A stretch of 64,000 nt of DNA from Planctomycetaceae bacterium (lineage in GTDB: Bacteria > Planctomycetota > Phycisphaerae > SM23-33). The stretch spans positions 26,749-90,748 of the forward strand of contig JBDKTA010000010.1 in the NCBI GenBank assembly GCA_039680605.1, given 5' to 3'. A program made the translations under genes and the position numbers. Positions 35,663 to 44,251 of the stretch are shown one piece after another; the stretch's first letter is position 1; the number at the start of each line of letters is the position of its first letter. The notes beneath the pieces were generated by a model, which ran no database searches, was not told the DNA's origin, and was given only the letters and a program-made list of their open reading frames with translations.

Positions 35663-36127
35663 TCAATGGCCTTTTGTCGGTTTTGTCAGTTTCTTCCAGA
35701 GCCATCGCACTCGTTTTGACATCTGTAGCAACACGCCTTCTGTCACTTCTTGCATCGGCAGCTGCCCTTGAGAGGATGTTGACAGGACCTTCTCGGGCAT
35801 CTCCACCTGTTCCACCTGTTCCTTCACTTCCAGCCGTTCCATCACGTGGAGCAAACCCAGGTCATCTGGGTAACGTCTGGTCGCCAGCCACGTCATGACT
35901 GCAACTGCCGCCAGCGGTATCGAAGCACCCATGGACAAGGCAAGCATCCGGTATCGCCCCGGAGACAGGTATGCCGAGTCATTATGCTCCTGGGCAGTCT
36001 GGGCCATCTCCACAGCGCTACGAGCAGCCAATGCCAGTTCAGTGTTGACCTCAGGCTCCGGCCTATGGCCACCCGATGCCAGGAAGATCAGGAATAGTAC
36101 AACCGCAGCAATGATGATCCATCTCAT
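35663..36127 (-). CDS. Small membrane protein
   Basis: 154 residues: one N-terminal membrane helix (IIIAAVVLFLIFLASG), a hydrophilic stretch, a second helix (MLALSMGASIPLAAVAVMTW), and a charged C-terminal tail (ERLEVKEQVEQVEMPEK, then KRVRWLWKKLTKPTK). Its ATG overlaps the previous stop by ATGA and AGGAG is 8 bases upstream, so it is coupled to the lipoprotein-like gene. No family recognised. Confidence 0.65.
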   Translation of the reverse strand: MRWIIIAAVVLFLIFLASGGHRPEPEVNTELALAARSAVEMAQTAQEHNDSAYLSPGRYRMLALSMGASIPLAAVAVMTWLATRRYPDDLGLLHVMERLEVKEQVEQVEMPEKVLSTSSQGQLPMQEVTEGVLLQMSKRVRWLWKKLTKPTKGH

Positions 36128-36510
36128 GGTTTGTCTCCTGAGGGTGAATGGAGCAGCATCCGGATCAGCTTCTCAAGGATGCGTCGCAAGTGATGTTCCC
36201 TGGCAAACAGCAGCACCAGGACCAGCAAGGCTGTAGATGAGCAGATCCAAAGGAAGACGGCTGTGGATCTATCTTGCTCAGCCAACTCCTTTTGGGCCAC
36301 CAGCACACGTCGATCTTGCTGCGTCTCCTGGTGGGCTTTCTGGATCTGCTTGTTGAGATCTTGTCGTTCCTGGTCAGTACTCTCCTGCATCCTGGCAACT
36401 TCTTGCTGACGTTGCCGTTCGCGTTTGGTTTCGGAATCATCGCAGCCGCCAATAGCTAACAGGATCACGAGGATCAGCCATGGGGCTGCGCGTATAGCTT
36501 CTGATTTCAT
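36124..36510 (-). CDS. Lipoprotein-like coiled-coil membrane protein
   Basis: 128 residues. Signal with lipobox-like ILLAIGGC, then a charged, Gln-rich coiled coil (ERQRQQEVARMQESTDQERQ, KQIQKAHQETQQDRRV) and a second membrane helix (FLWICSSTALLVLVLLFA). AAAAGGAG lies 5 bases before this ATG, which is preferred to upstream in-frame starts. Architecture recalls phage spanin- or stress-type envelope proteins, without recognisable homology. Confidence 0.65.
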   Translation of the reverse strand: MKSEAIRAAPWLILVILLAIGGCDDSETKRERQRQQEVARMQESTDQERQDLNKQIQKAHQETQQDRRVLVAQKELAEQDRSTAVFLWICSSTALLVLVLLFAREHHLRRILEKLIRMLLHSPSGDKP

Positions 36511-36613
36511 TGAGGCTCCTTTTAGGGTAGTAGTGGGAAAAGGGCTGACAAAACCGACAAAAGTCTCCCCGCTCCCCTGGCGATTACTAGCAGTAGCCAT
36601 GGGTGCGGTCGTC

Positions 36614-37360
36614 TCAATTGGCGTTTGATCCGACGCCGCATAGTACATCCATCAGGCCATGAAGAGCTTGCGTTCGTCTGGGCAGCGCTTCCAGGTTCCG
36701 CCCCTTGACGGCCTCGGTGAAGGCATTGAACAGTCGCCATGCCGTCTGGCCGCCTTGAGCGAACTCCGCGTGCCGCGGCCGACGCCATTCCTGGAGAACC
36801 TCGGGCACGGCAGTGACGGGCACAACCCGGGCATCTACCGCGCGCACGATCATGTCGTGGGCTCGCGTATGCGTGACCTTGGTCGCCTTGTATGCCTCGA
36901 TCCGGTCGTCCTGCTGCTGGCGCAGATCGCCCAGCCGTCCCACTGCACCGGCAACCAGGCCGGGCAGATCGCGCTCGATGAAGACGGTATGCCGGCGGGC
37001 GATCACCACCTCGGCACTGAAGGCCATGTTGTCGCACACGAACACGCCGGAGCCAACGGCCAGGCTGGCAGGGAAGCTCTTGTCGTGGCTGTTCCGCAGG
37101 CCCAGCACCATTCCGTAGTCCTGGTGGCTGTGGCCGTTCGTCACCTGCATCAGGCCGAAGTATCGAAGGCCGTCGTGAGGCATCGCGTGGGCCTGGTTGA
37201 CGATCTTCAGCCCGGCGCCGGTCAGTGTGGCTTCCACCTGCTCCAGCAGGCGGAAGTGCGGAATGGGCACCCAGGTGTCGGTCCTGGTCGGCGTGGGGCA
37301 ACGTTCGATCTGGTCCCGCTCGACGTGTCGGGAGCCGCAATGAAGGCATAGATTCAGCAT
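36614..37360 (-). CDS. DUF932-family protein
   Basis: 248 residues. The family signature DYGMVLGLRNSHDKSFPASLAVG, plus GVFVCDNMAFSAEVVIARRHT, matches DUF932 proteins common on plasmids and phages. An N-terminal CLHCGSRHVERDQIERC could bind zinc. AGGAG is 7 bases before the ATG. Function unknown; in elements of this type it sits with replication and stability genes. Confidence 0.8.
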   Translation of the reverse strand: MLNLCLHCGSRHVERDQIERCPTPTRTDTWVPIPHFRLLEQVEATLTGAGLKIVNQAHAMPHDGLRYFGLMQVTNGHSHQDYGMVLGLRNSHDKSFPASLAVGSGVFVCDNMAFSAEVVIARRHTVFIERDLPGLVAGAVGRLGDLRQQQDDRIEAYKATKVTHTRAHDMIVRAVDARVVPVTAVPEVLQEWRRPRHAEFAQGGQTAWRLFNAFTEAVKGRNLEALPRRTQALHGLMDVLCGVGSNAN

Positions 37361-37433
37361 TGTAAATCTCCTGTATCTGGGGTACGGGGACTGTTACGGA
37401 GGCTGACGATGGTTTAAGGATGTGTGGTTATGC

Positions 37434-37649
37434 CTAGCGCGTCTGCGAATCTTGAACTCGCCGCAACAGGATCCAGGCGCGTACGTTCATGGCCGCACAT
37501 AACCGCAGAAGCATATTCACGGTCGGGGACTTCTTGTCGGACTCCAGAAGACTGATATATTCCCGAGAAACGCCGGCGTTGCCAGCCAGCGCTTCCTGCG
37601 TCATTCCGGCAGAGAGACGTGCTTTTCGTAGCTGTTGGCCCAAGGACAT
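37434..37649 (-). CDS. Small XRE-family HTH regulator
   Basis: 71 residues, a single lambda-repressor-like HTH: LGQQLRKARLSAGMTQEALA followed by VSREYISLLESDKKSPTVN. The gene faces away from the UDG-like gene at 37730; a divergent promoter lies between. Likely an autorepressor controlling one or both flanks. Ribosome site weak. Confidence 0.8.
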   Translation of the reverse strand: MSLGQQLRKARLSAGMTQEALAGNAGVSREYISLLESDKKSPTVNMLLRLCAAMNVRAWILLRRVQDSQTR

Positions 37650-37729
37650 GGTGCCAAAATAGATGTTGACGTCATTTATGTCTGTGAATTATAGTTCACA
37701 TCCGCTCAGACCCGTTTGTCCAGGGCGCG

Positions 37730-38203
37730 ATGGAGTCTTTGAAAGACATGCATGAGCGGCCAAGTGCATTCTGGGGACTGTTCAGAAACCTCGACGTTCA
37801 CTTTGGCCATGACGGCGGCGGCATGTTCAGGGCCGTTGTTTGGTCGAATCTCTACCGTTTGGCCCCTCACTCACACAGAGCCAACCCTCCTGAATGGAAC
37901 TGCGCTGCGCAGCGAGAGCAAGCGGCGACGTTGCTTTACCAGGAGATGAAGACTCTGCGCCCAGGTGTAGCCGTGTTCCTTACGGGTGGCGGTTGGTTTC
38001 GTGAATTCCTGGACACTAGTTCTCTAGGCAAGCACATGCGTGGTTCGTTTCTTCGCGGTGGGGGTTATGTTCGCTGGCATGGAAGATTTGGCCCAACGCG
38101 GGTTGTGGTCGCAGAACACCCCCAGGGCAAAGTCGGCGGCGCAGCCCATCTCGCGAAGAATATCTGCCGCTACGCGATTGAGACGCCGAGAATCGACCGA
38201 TAG
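37730..38203 (+). CDS. UDG-like fold protein, possibly lacking the N-terminus
   Basis: 157 residues. VVWSNLYRLAPHSH, LRPGVAVFLTGGGWFREF and VVVAEHPQGK resemble the later blocks of uracil-DNA-glycosylase-superfamily proteins, where an Asn after W/S and a late His-Pro are conserved. The usual first block (VGQETNGW-like) is absent, so this may be an N-terminally truncated member. It lies 43 bases before the PD-(D/E)XK gene and could share its mRNA. Confidence 0.5.
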   Translation: MESLKDMHERPSAFWGLFRNLDVHFGHDGGGMFRAVVWSNLYRLAPHSHRANPPEWNCAAQREQAATLLYQEMKTLRPGVAVFLTGGGWFREFLDTSSLGKHMRGSFLRGGGYVRWHGRFGPTRVVVAEHPQGKVGGAAHLAKNICRYAIETPRIDR

Positions 38204-38245
38204 GCTGGCGAATTGTTCGATAGCATCACATAGGAACATAGCAAA

Positions 38246-39436
38246 ATGAAACCGCCCAAACACGTGCTGAGACAGAACATTTTCGAGCATGCAACCAGCG
38301 AATTATCTCATTCGGCCCTGTGGGCATGGATACTCAGTTGTGCCCAGTCGGAAGAGCATGACCGACGAGACGTCCGACGTCTAGCCGAAGCTTTCCTGCA
38401 TCATGTCGGATACTCGGCTCCTCTTCCAAGAGTCACCTCAGTGGAACGGGAGGTGACACCTCGCGATGGCGAGAAGATGCGGTTCGACATTGTGGCATCA
38501 CTGGAATCTGGAGATACGCTGCTGATCGAAAACAAGGTTAAAGCGTTGCCTGATGAGGCCCAGCTCCGGTCCTATGCCGAGCATCATCCCCAAAGCACGT
38601 ATGTCCTGCTTCATGCAGGGTTCAATTCTCTTAGGAGGTCCTACGAATGGAAGAGACTAGGGGAGGTCGCCCTATGGAAACGGATTGGGATCGAGGGAAT
38701 CTTAGAGGTGATTGATTCAATGGAGGAGCCACTCAGTCACAGCCTCTTAATTGACTATGATCGGTGGTTACGAAAGTTGGCAGCGAGATTTGAACAACTT
38801 ACAGTTCAGGCTTTGAGCAACGACGTAGCAGAGGTCAATGAAGCATTGAAAAGCCCTCAGGGGCAGTACGCATTTGTAGATAACCTATGCAACGACTTGG
38901 ACGGTGTCATCCAATTAGGCACAAGCAGCGGAAGGCCGTGGACTGAGTTTGCGTTTCTTTGGCTCGAGAATGATGAGCCAGGGAAGGATGATTACCCAGA
39001 TATGCTGTTCTATCGACTCGATGCAACTTCCCGTGGCATCCCGTACCTTGCTATTCGGCAATACCACCGACTGGCAACCGGAGATGCGGTTTCGCTGCAG
39101 AAGAAGCGAGATAGACTGACTTTGATCAGAACTTGTTGGGCGAAGGCTGTTGCGCAAAGCGATCAGCCGAGTTTGAACTGGCGGCCCCCAGGAAATCGGC
39201 TAGGCTTTGAAATGGAAGTATGCTCGCTGTTGCTGAATAGTCCGGAGAACTCCCCCGCAAAGGTGCGAAGGGCCTTGCCTGGCTTGCACAAGGGGTTTCT
39301 GGAAGAACTACGGAAGGTCGGTTGGCCAATTTCGGAGAGAATCCGCGAGGCCTTTCCGGGAACCTCCATGTGCGAACATGTCAGTCCCTCGGGCCCTTCT
39401 TGTTGTCCGCCCTCATTGCTTTCCAATCTTCATTGA
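38246..39436 (+). CDS. PD-(D/E)XK nuclease superfamily protein
   Basis: 396 residues. The nuclease core is at about residues 72-100: RFDIVASLESGDTLLIENKV gives the D...ENK triad, with an upstream E in TSVEREVTP. Long C-terminal region with no motif recognised. SELSHSALWAWILSC near the N-terminus is shared by similar PDDEXK_4-type proteins. TAGGA lies some distance before the ATG. Probably DNA-cleaving; context suggests a defence role with the UDG-like neighbour. Confidence 0.8.
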   Translation: MKPPKHVLRQNIFEHATSELSHSALWAWILSCAQSEEHDRRDVRRLAEAFLHHVGYSAPLPRVTSVEREVTPRDGEKMRFDIVASLESGDTLLIENKVKALPDEAQLRSYAEHHPQSTYVLLHAGFNSLRRSYEWKRLGEVALWKRIGIEGILEVIDSMEEPLSHSLLIDYDRWLRKLAARFEQLTVQALSNDVAEVNEALKSPQGQYAFVDNLCNDLDGVIQLGTSSGRPWTEFAFLWLENDEPGKDDYPDMLFYRLDATSRGIPYLAIRQYHRLATGDAVSLQKKRDRLTLIRTCWAKAVAQSDQPSLNWRPPGNRLGFEMEVCSLLLNSPENSPAKVRRALPGLHKGFLEELRKVGWPISERIREAFPGTSMCEHVSPSGPSCCPPSLLSNLH

Positions 39437-39691
39437 GTTCGTCAAAGATACTTGTACCTGGCTGGTTAGAGTGTACGTAACCCGCAGTTCCCTGTAAGTA
39501 AACAGGCCCTCCGTGACCGCCGGCACGCCCTCCGACCGGCTCAGATTGCTTTTTCAACCAATACAGAGGAAGCGGTCGTCGATGCGATAGGTACTATGAC
39601 AACGCCCGTCATGGTCTTCAATAGATAGGTCTTGCGACTTGGGGCCTGTGCGCCACTCAGCAGCAGAGCCTTTCCTTCGTTTGCTTACAGC

Positions 39692-39720
39692 TTGACACGT
39701 CTTCCTTGGCACTTGATACT
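39692..39720 (+). promoter_or_regulatory. Promoter of the WYL gene
   Basis: TTGACA (39692-39697), 17-base spacer, GATACT (39715-39720), 45 bases before the ATG. The rest of 39437-39691 holds no supported gene; an opposing ORF there mirrors the WYL gene. Confidence 0.7.
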
Positions 39721-39764
39721 GTTTGAGAATCGGCTCCAGCTCCCAATAGTCTCTCGAGGTGGCC

Positions 39765-40793
39765 ATGGCACGGGGTGAACAACTTATCAGGCAGTGGAAG
39801 CTTCTGAGGCTTCTGCAGAGCCGCCACTTTGGCGTATGCTTGGAGGACCTTATCGCCGAATTAGGTTCCTGCAAGCGGACTATCCAGCGGGATCTGAAGC
39901 TGCTGCAAGGGGCAGGATTTCCCATCAGTTTCGAACAACATCTGGGAGAAGTGGGTGATCGTGAGAGACGATTCTGGAAGCTGGAACACCGGTTCCTTGA
40001 ATCACAGAACCTCGTTCTCTCGATGGTGGAAGTGCTCAGCCTCCTCTTGAGCCAGCAGCTGCTTGCGTCCCTGGCTGGTACGCCGCTGGGCGATGGCCTC
40101 AAGTCCGTAATAGGCAAGATTGAGTCCGTGCTCTCAATCAAGGCCCGGGGCTACTTCTCCGATCTGGAGGACGTCCTGATCGTCAAAGAGACCGTGCAGC
40201 CCGAGTTTTCAGCGATGTACAGCTCGATCGAGAGCATCAACCGAGCGATCTCCGAGAGCAGGGTTCTCCAGATTCGATACAAGTCTCCCAGGAAAAGCGA
40301 TGGGTTCTCCTCGGCGTTCCATCCGTACAACCTGATCCTGCACAAGAACGACCTGTACTGCATCGGGCGAGTGGTTGCCAAGGACCAGATCCGCACCCTG
40401 AAGGTGCGCCGGCTCCAGGCCCTGGACTTGACCGAAAAGAAGTTCACCAGGCCTGAGCGATTCTGCCTTGGCGGCCATCTGGACGGCAGCTTTGGCATTG
40501 TCTATAGCGGAGAGTATGAGACCGTCCAGGCTCGCCTGAGCGGCTGGGCGGCCACTGAAGTCCGGGAGCACAAGTGGCACCCAACCCAGAAGATCATTGG
40601 CGGCACCAATGACTCGCTTGTAGTCCAGTTCGACCTCTCCAACACGATGGAGTTCAAGACCTGGCTGCTGAGCTTCGGCCGTCACGCCAAGCTGCTCAAG
40701 CCCAAGCACCTTGTGGACGAACTTGCCGAGGAAATAGCACAGATGAACAACTCCTATGCGGCCGGCGGCACAGGAAAGGCCAGCCACGCGTAG
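39765..40793 (+). CDS. WYL-domain transcriptional regulator
   Basis: 342 residues. N-terminal HTH (EQLIRQWKLLRLLQSRHFGV, then TIQRDLKLLQGAGFPI), and a WYL domain with LQIRYKSPRKS, FHPYNLILHKNDLYCIGRV (Y-x-L variant of the WYL core) and a C-terminal helper domain. WYL proteins bind nucleic-acid or nucleotide ligands and often repress defence loci. The ATG at 39765 (GAGG at 5) is preferred to a GTG 6 bases upstream. Immediately precedes the PcfJ-like gene. Confidence 0.88.
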   Translation: MARGEQLIRQWKLLRLLQSRHFGVCLEDLIAELGSCKRTIQRDLKLLQGAGFPISFEQHLGEVGDRERRFWKLEHRFLESQNLVLSMVEVLSLLLSQQLLASLAGTPLGDGLKSVIGKIESVLSIKARGYFSDLEDVLIVKETVQPEFSAMYSSIESINRAISESRVLQIRYKSPRKSDGFSSAFHPYNLILHKNDLYCIGRVVAKDQIRTLKVRRLQALDLTEKKFTRPERFCLGGHLDGSFGIVYSGEYETVQARLSGWAATEVREHKWHPTQKIIGGTNDSLVVQFDLSNTMEFKTWLLSFGRHAKLLKPKHLVDELAEEIAQMNNSYAAGGTGKASHA

Positions 40794-40833
40794 CATCGTC
40801 CTGCGGTCGCATCATTCGTCAAATCCTTGGTGA

Positions 40834-40883
40834 GGGGTGACCCGATCTGTCATGGGGGGCTGCGACACTTCAGGTGTGACGAC
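40834..40883 (+). promoter_or_regulatory. Duplicated upstream element, copy 1
   Basis: GGGGTGACCCGATCTGTC recurs as GGGGTGACCCGGTCTGTC at 42201 (17 of 18); looser similarity continues for about 30 more bases through GACACTTC/GATACTTC. TGAC-n7-GTCA symmetry in this copy suits a regulator site. It lies about 50-70 bases before the PcfJ-like start. Confidence 0.6.
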
Positions 40884-40902
40884 AGAACAGGGAGACAGGA
40901 CC

Positions 40903-42207
40903 GTGGACTCCAGCCACGATAATACTGGCATGCCTGGCGACCAGAGCTTGACGACTGGCCCTCTTCCCAGGACGGAGTTCGTGGACAGCCGGCTCTATCG
41001 GTACACCTTCAAGGACATGACGGTGGTGAATGCGTGGCCGAAGCCCGCCGCCTGGTACCGACGGACCGGAAGTGATCGATGGTATCCCTGCAAGCCCTCC
41101 ATGGATCTTTGGCCCAAGGTCTACCAGCCCTTCTTGCCGGGGATCGAAGAGGATCTCTGTTCACCGGACCGCCGGATGAGCGACTGTGAGGCCGCCTACG
41201 CGCAGCAGATGCGAGCCGAAAACGACTACGCCAAGACGATCCCGATGGAAGTTCGCCAAGTCGTGGGGCTGTTTCGGTGTTGCCAGTGGAACGTTCTGCG
41301 CATGATCGCCAGATGTCCGGCAACCATCGACTTCGTCCGCAGGAATCCGATCCTGGGCTTCTGCTTGGCGGCCAGCCGAAGCTTCAGTGGCCATCGAGAA
41401 CCCTCGGCATGCCGGCTGGCCCAGCTTGCCGGCCTCAAGCAACGGCATCTGCTTCAATGGCTGGGGTTTCCGGGAACCGAGGCGGCAGCAAGGGTCATCA
41501 GGAAGATCGCACCGCAGGCGGCGGCCATCTGCACGCTGAAAGCCCTTAAGGTCGCCATGGGTGATTCAAATGTCCTCAAGATGCTCTCTCACGCGCCGGC
41601 CCCGATCCGTGCTGAAGGCCTGGCAGTTGTGCTCAACCCCAGGACCCGCCAGCTCGTGTCGCCTTCCTTGATCAGCGACCTGTGGGCCAATCCCGAAGAG
41701 CCGATGCCGGAGGGTCATTTTTCGATCGAAAACCATGACCTCGTGATCCCCACTGAATGTGTCGGAAGCCTTAGTGAACTGGCGGAACTGTCATCCTTGG
41801 TCCGACCTGGCCGGCACCCCCCCAGAGTCCGCTCGATTGAAGACATCAACCGCTGGTACGGTAAGCTCAGCATGGAAGCGGCCCGGGGCGAAGATGCTGC
41901 GCAAAGCGGCATTCGTTTCCCGCCACCCCCAATCCAGGGGATGGCGTTCATTCTTCCACTGATGACGCCAAAGGATCTGATCGAGGAGGGGCAAAGGCAG
42001 CGGAATTGCGTTGCGCAGTATATCGCTGATGTTGCCATGGGCAGGCGGTATATCTACCGGGTGCTTGCTCCTGAGCGGGCCACCGTCTCCGTCTTTCCGA
42101 TCGAAGGCGCTTGGGCCATCGAAAACGTGGAGGCAGCGAACAGCCAGCCGGTCGAGGAGATTACCCGCCAGTTTGTCGCTGAGTGGATTTCGGACAGTCG
42201 GGGGTGA
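40903..42207 (+). CDS. PcfJ-like protein
   Basis: 434 residues. The C-terminal part has the PcfJ signature: LIEEGQRQRNCVAQYIADVAMG, followed by IYRV and WAIENVEAANSQPV. The central region is helical (LAQLAGLKQRHLLQWLGFPG). PcfJ is encoded on conjugative plasmids and phages; biochemical function unknown. GTG start chosen since GGAG stands 8 bases ahead. It follows the WYL gene on the same strand and a duplicated promoter-like element. Confidence 0.7.
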   Translation: MDSSHDNTGMPGDQSLTTGPLPRTEFVDSRLYRYTFKDMTVVNAWPKPAAWYRRTGSDRWYPCKPSMDLWPKVYQPFLPGIEEDLCSPDRRMSDCEAAYAQQMRAENDYAKTIPMEVRQVVGLFRCCQWNVLRMIARCPATIDFVRRNPILGFCLAASRSFSGHREPSACRLAQLAGLKQRHLLQWLGFPGTEAAARVIRKIAPQAAAICTLKALKVAMGDSNVLKMLSHAPAPIRAEGLAVVLNPRTRQLVSPSLISDLWANPEEPMPEGHFSIENHDLVIPTECVGSLSELAELSSLVRPGRHPPRVRSIEDINRWYGKLSMEAARGEDAAQSGIRFPPPPIQGMAFILPLMTPKDLIEEGQRQRNCVAQYIADVAMGRRYIYRVLAPERATVSVFPIEGAWAIENVEAANSQPVEEITRQFVAEWISDSRG

Positions 42208-42249
42208 CCCGGTCTGTCGCAGGAAGCCGGGATACTTCCATAGTGGCAG
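42201..42249 (+). promoter_or_regulatory. Duplicated upstream element, copy 2
   Basis: Second copy, overlapping the stop of the PcfJ-like gene and about 210-250 bases before the receiver-like gene. The GTCA end of the symmetry is altered to GTCG. Confidence 0.55.
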
Positions 42250-42456
42250 TACGACGGTTGAGACATCGCCAGAAGTCTGTGGCCACATAGGCCATGTTTT
42301 GTACGAAGACCAGAAGGCCAGTGGAAGAGGCAACGCGCCATGCCGTCGAAGGCTGGCTTTGCGGGAAGGTTTCGGAGACTATGTAGGCATCACGCCGATT
42401 TCGCCGGCGCGCACCCTAGCGTGCCGGGCGAAGTCAAAACTCAAGGAGCACCCACA

Positions 42457-42876
42457 ATGGCATCGAAGATCTTATGGATCGAAGATGACCAGGAGTTCCT
42501 GCGACTGGGCTGCAGGGAACTGATCACCCGGGGATTTGACGTTCTGGCTGCCTGCGACAACGATGAGGCGATGGAACTTCTTCGCCGCTACGGCGACCAG
42601 ATCGGCCTGATTATCCAGAACATCCACCGCCCCCCTGGCAGATGCCTGGCCGGGGAGGATCTGGGGAAGCACGAACTCACGGGACTGGTCTTTCTGGCCC
42701 GCTGCGCCCGGCGCGTTAGGCCGTACTTGCCGTGCATCTTCATCACCGGCACGCGGTGGGGATACTACGCAGGGAGTGAAGCCAAGCGGCTTGGCAACTG
42801 TCTTGTGTTCGAGAGACCAGTGCTGTTTGGCTACCTAATCGACACCGCCCAAGCGATGATACTCCACTCAGTCTAA
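42457..42876 (+). CDS. Degenerate response-regulator receiver protein
   Basis: 139 residues, single receiver-like domain. KILWIEDDQEFLRLGCRELI keeps the acidic pair, but the phospho-acceptor position reads IIQNIHRPPG (Asn for Asp) and the conserved Lys is Arg in VFERPV; the Thr-region ITGTRWG is kept. Phosphorylation by a kinase is therefore unlikely; it may act as a constitutive or ligand-controlled adaptor. AAGGAG is 8 bases before the ATG. No histidine kinase nearby. Confidence 0.75.
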   Translation: MASKILWIEDDQEFLRLGCRELITRGFDVLAACDNDEAMELLRRYGDQIGLIIQNIHRPPGRCLAGEDLGKHELTGLVFLARCARRVRPYLPCIFITGTRWGYYAGSEAKRLGNCLVFERPVLFGYLIDTAQAMILHSV

Positions 42877-42991
42877 CCCCATCTCCCCTCGATTCCTATT
42901 CTGGATTCTCGGGGAAGGCCTTGCTCGCATCTCTCTTGTCGGGTAGAAGGAGTCCGTTAAGGAATAGCGGACTGTTTCCGGAGAAGCGAAC

Positions 42992-44122
42992 ATGATTTAT
43001 GGAGCATTTCAAGTCTGGAACCCTGAATACGAGCCTGCCGGGGTACTTCGTCATGCCGAGGTGCTCGAACAGGCATGCAAAGACAACGGTCCTGAGCCTC
43101 ATGTGTGGTGGGGAAAGATATCACGGAGTAAGACGCCAGGAGAAATTGAACGCGATCATGCCGACAATCCGGGCAGAGAACTCAAGTTCCTCGTCATGAC
43201 AAATCACAGCGAAACACACTTTTGTACAGTCCAAGATATTCGGTGGCCGCGGGAGACCGGGGTCGCGACAATGCCCGGCAAGAATGTGCCCAAGTACTAC
43301 GGACAACGAGAATTGGCCGTAAGATACTGGTTTAAGATCGATGGCCTCTGCGCAATAGCGACCAACCTGACCGCAACGTTGAAGGAATTGGCTCGATTCA
43401 AGGATAGCCGGGATAAGCCCATAAACCTCTATGAACAACGTCGGCATGAGTATGGCCTGCCCTGTCTGGTACAAATGGACGAAGATGACTACGAAGAACT
43501 TGTGGCCATATGTCGGAGTCATGCCCCCAATTTCATCGAGGCCGTTCTTGGCCCCGACACTAACAATAGCCTGATTGCAGTGCGAACGGCTCTGGATCCT
43601 GACTTCTCAGCATTTGACGAAGATATCCAGATTTTTCTGGCCACTGGGGAACAAGCGTATAAAACCCTTCGGCTTGATTCTTCGCCCGCCATTCTGAGTA
43701 TGTTTAAAGCATATGAAGTTATCGTGACGTGTAGCCTCGCTCCGGCAATGAAGAGCCGGCTTGGCCGGGATGCGGCACTGATTCCCATTCACGATCAACG
43801 GGGTGGGGTTACCACGCTGGAACAATATACGATGGAACGTGGCCATCGATTAGGTGTCAAGAATATCGTGGCTGGCATTCTCACCGACTATGTCGGATCA
43901 CGAACCAAAGGGATACTAACCCCGGTCGATCATGGCTGGCTTTTCGATACCTTCCGCAGTTTCTTCATGGAGATTGTGAAACATGTGAGGAACCCGGCCA
44001 TCCATCGAGAGAGGATGTCACGGGGCCAAGCAGAGGGGCTCTATAACGCCACTCTCCGAAACAAGGACACATCAATGATCACAAAGTTGCATCGCCTTTG
44101 TTCTCTTATGACAAGGGATTGA
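42992..44122 (+). CDS. Unrecognised protein with HEPN-like C-terminal motif
   Basis: 376 residues, not recognised as a whole. Near the C-terminus FFMEIVKHVRNPAIHRERMS contains RNPAIH, an R-x4-H motif in a helical setting as in HEPN ribonucleases. The N-terminal half is alpha/beta with QVWNPEYEP, and acidic helices. No clear ribosome site (a GGAG is about 10 bases upstream). It converges on the 189-residue gene of the fusion operon. HEPN assignment is tentative. Confidence 0.5.
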   Translation: MIYGAFQVWNPEYEPAGVLRHAEVLEQACKDNGPEPHVWWGKISRSKTPGEIERDHADNPGRELKFLVMTNHSETHFCTVQDIRWPRETGVATMPGKNVPKYYGQRELAVRYWFKIDGLCAIATNLTATLKELARFKDSRDKPINLYEQRRHEYGLPCLVQMDEDDYEELVAICRSHAPNFIEAVLGPDTNNSLIAVRTALDPDFSAFDEDIQIFLATGEQAYKTLRLDSSPAILSMFKAYEVIVTCSLAPAMKSRLGRDAALIPIHDQRGGVTTLEQYTMERGHRLGVKNIVAGILTDYVGSRTKGILTPVDHGWLFDTFRSFFMEIVKHVRNPAIHRERMSRGQAEGLYNATLRNKDTSMITKLHRLCSLMTRD

Positions 44123-44251
44123 GTTGTCTCTATTACTTCTTTCGATTGGCCGACCAGTTCACTGCTTATGGACGATTCTCTGAGCATGGTCTTCAACCAA
44201 TTCGTTCGGGCCGTCCTTTGCATCTCCTTTTTCATGCGAGTCAGGCAATCA

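Noticed and set aside
39554..40141. 195-codon minus-strand ORF overlapping the WYL gene
   Set aside because: Overlaps a well-supported gene and its promoter; composition is that of a shadow frame.
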